Source of the DNA: Candidatus Microgenomates bacterium
Lineage (GTDB): Bacteria > Patescibacteriota > Dojkabacteria > SC72
NCBI GenBank assembly: GCA_012797935.1
Contig: JAAZOC010000040.1
Location: 1 to 13,393, forward strand
Length of the DNA stretch: 13,393 nt
Direction: 5' to 3'
The position numbers and the translations under genes are program-made. A model generated the notes under the pieces. The model did not search any database and was not told the origin of the DNA. It saw nothing but the letters and a program-made list of their open reading frames with translations. Positions 11,996-13,393 of the stretch are shown in pieces (position 1 is the first letter of the stretch; each line of letters begins with the position of its first letter).

Positions 11996-13393
11996 ATGAA
12001 ACTATATTCAACAATAGATAAAGAAATTGTAGAGATTAAACCACTAGAGGAAGGTAAAATATCTATATATAGTTGTGGTCCAACTGTATATTCAAGAATG
12101 CATGTAGGTAATATTCGTTCGTATGTAAACTGGGATATTCTACAAAGAGCACTTTTGTATTTGGGTTACAATGTTAAAAGAGTTATGAATATGACAGATG
12201 TTGGTCATATGTCTTCTTCTGATGATTTCGGTAGTGATTTCGGTGAAGATAAAATGGATAGGCAAGCAGAGAAGGAAGGTATCCAACCAATTGATATCGC
12301 AAATAAGTATATAGATACAGTATTAGAAGATTTTAGGAGTTTAAATATTTTGGCTCCTAATGGAGAAAATATTCCTAAAGATTTGACATTTAAGGATGTC
12401 GAAAAATATGGATGGACAAGAGCTACATCATATGTTGATGAAATGATTAAAATTACAGAGAGAATAGTTGAGAATGGATATACATACGAGACAGATCAGG
12501 CACTATATTTTGATGTTACAAAGATCCCAGACTATACAATATTCACAGGTCAGAATTTAGATGAAAAGGAAACTGCAGTTAGAGAAGAAGTAGATATAGA
12601 TCCTCAGAAAAAACATCCTGCAGATTTTGTATTGTGGATGAAAAGAGTAGGTAAGTACAAAGACCATATTATGAATTGGTCTTCACCATGGGGTGATGGT
12701 TTCCCAGGGTGGCACATAGAGTGTTCTGCAATGGGAACTGCCATTCTTGGAGACAAATTTGATATTCATACAGGAGGTATAGATCATATCCCTGTACATC
12801 ACACTAATGAAAGAGCTCAAAATATTGGTGCATTCGGACAGCCAGTTGTTAAATATTGGGTGCATAATGAATGGTTAGTAAATGGCGATGATGGTAAGCT
12901 TTCTAAGAGTAAAGGAGCATCAACATTACCTGAAGTTGTTGCTGCTGGTTTTGATCCTCTAGATGTAAGGTATCTTTTTCTTTCAATTAACTACAGAACA
13001 AGAGTTCAATATTCAAATGAAGCTTTAGTAGGTGCTAGAAATGCAAGATTGAATCTAAACAACAAGGTAAAGGCTTTGGGTGAAGAGAAGGGGAATTTAC
13101 TTCCTGAGTATATTTCTAAGTTCAAAGAGCTTTTAAACGCGAACTTGAATATGTCTGGTGTTCTTGCTCTTGTTAACGAACTACTTAAATCAGATGAAAA
13201 GAAGGAAGATATATTTGCAACAATTCTTGATTTCGATAGGGTACTTGGTTTGAATTTGGATAATATTTCGGACAATGTACAAACTGTTGTAGAAGGTGAT
13301 ATGAAAATTGCTGAGGATCTTCTTGAAAAGAGAAAGATTGCAAAAGAAGAAAAAAACTATGAATTAGCAGATAAAATAAGAGAAGATATTTCT
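11996..13393 (+). CDS. cysS: cysteinyl-tRNA synthetase (3' end beyond window)
   Basis: Class I aminoacyl-tRNA synthetase charging tRNA-Cys. 466 codons are visible and the frame is still open at 13393; family lengths near 460-490 suggest only the C-terminal tail is missing. The HIGH-type signature is MHVGNIRS (residues 35-42), preceded by C27 in SCGPTVYS, a zinc ligand position. Later come WHIECSAMG, the HHTNE zinc/active-site segment, and the KMSKS motif as KLSKS (301-305). There is no Shine-Dalgarno sequence; the ATG lies 8 bp after an extended -10. The upstream 196 bp contain a poly-Cys leader peptide and an attenuator-like structure, implying expression responsive to charged tRNA-Cys. Confidence 0.95.
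   Translation, partial: MKLYSTIDKEIVEIKPLEEGKISIYSCGPTVYSRMHVGNIRSYVNWDILQRALLYLGYNVKRVMNMTDVGHMSSSDDFGSDFGEDKMDRQAEKEGIQPIDIANKYIDTVLEDFRSLNILAPNGENIPKDLTFKDVEKYGWTRATSYVDEMIKITERIVENGYTYETDQALYFDVTKIPDYTIFTGQNLDEKETAVREEVDIDPQKKHPADFVLWMKRVGKYKDHIMNWSSPWGDGFPGWHIECSAMGTAILGDKFDIHTGGIDHIPVHHTNERAQNIGAFGQPVVKYWVHNEWLVNGDDGKLSKSKGASTLPEVVAAGFDPLDVRYLFLSINYRTRVQYSNEALVGARNARLNLNNKVKALGEEKGNLLPEYISKFKELLNANLNMSGVLALVNELLKSDEKKEDIFATILDFDRVLGLNLDNISDNVQTVVEGDMKIAEDLLEKRKIAKEEKNYELADKIREDIS

Noticed and set aside
1..13393. UGA-to-glycine recoding as in Gracilibacteria
   Set aside because: No gene contains an in-frame TGA and glycines use ordinary GGN codons, so there is no evidence for recoding; only absence of TGA stops is noted.
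1..13393. CRISPR arrays, insertion sequences, tRNA or rRNA genes
   Set aside because: No spaced direct repeats, transposase motifs, terminal inverted repeats or cloverleaf patterns were seen; nearly all sequence is accounted for by housekeeping genes.

Overview
The window is AT-rich (about one-third G+C by eye), gene-dense and single-copy housekeeping in character, with bacterial ribosomal, translation-factor and replication/repair genes. Several proteins are reduced or remodelled, and the usual nucleotide and isoprenoid genes are absent from the rpsB-tsf-frr-rseP cluster. I infer a member of the Candidate Phyla Radiation (Patescibacteria) or a similarly reduced lineage. The genetic code looks standard: no UGA interrupts a gene, and every visible stop is UAA or UAG. 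I cannot name the phylum from sequence alone.

Layout. Positions 1-129 hold a promoter and a structured leader for the rpsB-tsf pair (uS2 and EF-Ts). frr follows, probably with its own promoter overlapping the tsf stop, then rseP (site-2 protease). A second block from 3786 is rpsU-yqeY-ybeY-pth, with ybeY and pth overlapping by 47 bp. A minus-strand membrane protein of the DUF457/YdjM family (5469-6710) converges on pth and diverges from mfd. The mfd/DUF457 divergence is a compact back-to-back promoter. mfd is followed by dnaX, whose reading frame carries one in-frame TAA at 10363-10365 at the usual gamma/tau boundary, then ybaB and recR. After recR comes a 196-bp regulatory region and then cysS, which runs off the end.

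The most striking discovery is in the recR-cysS interval. A promoter with an extended -10 (TGATATAAT) is placed to start transcription at the ATG of a 14-codon ORF, MINSTKITLCCCCQ, with four consecutive cysteine codons. It is followed by three mutually exclusive RNA pairings in the order expected of a trp-type attenuator (1:2 protector, 2:3 antiterminator, 3:4 terminator-like hairpin). The downstream gene is cysteinyl-tRNA synthetase, so the simplest reading is a cysteine-responsive attenuator using a leaderless poly-Cys leader peptide.

Other features add up to a distinctive translation/transcription system. uS2 carries a C-terminal domain that aligns without gaps to the RNA polymerase alpha-CTD. 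EF-Ts has a tandem duplication of its N-terminal UBA domain with a 39-residue period. Mfd is about 350 residues short, with domains 1a, 1b and 7 missing or nearly so. Only rpsU has a full Shine-Dalgarno sequence, while most other genes have none and some look leaderless. That last pattern resembles the bS21-linked autoregulation known in Bacteroidia.
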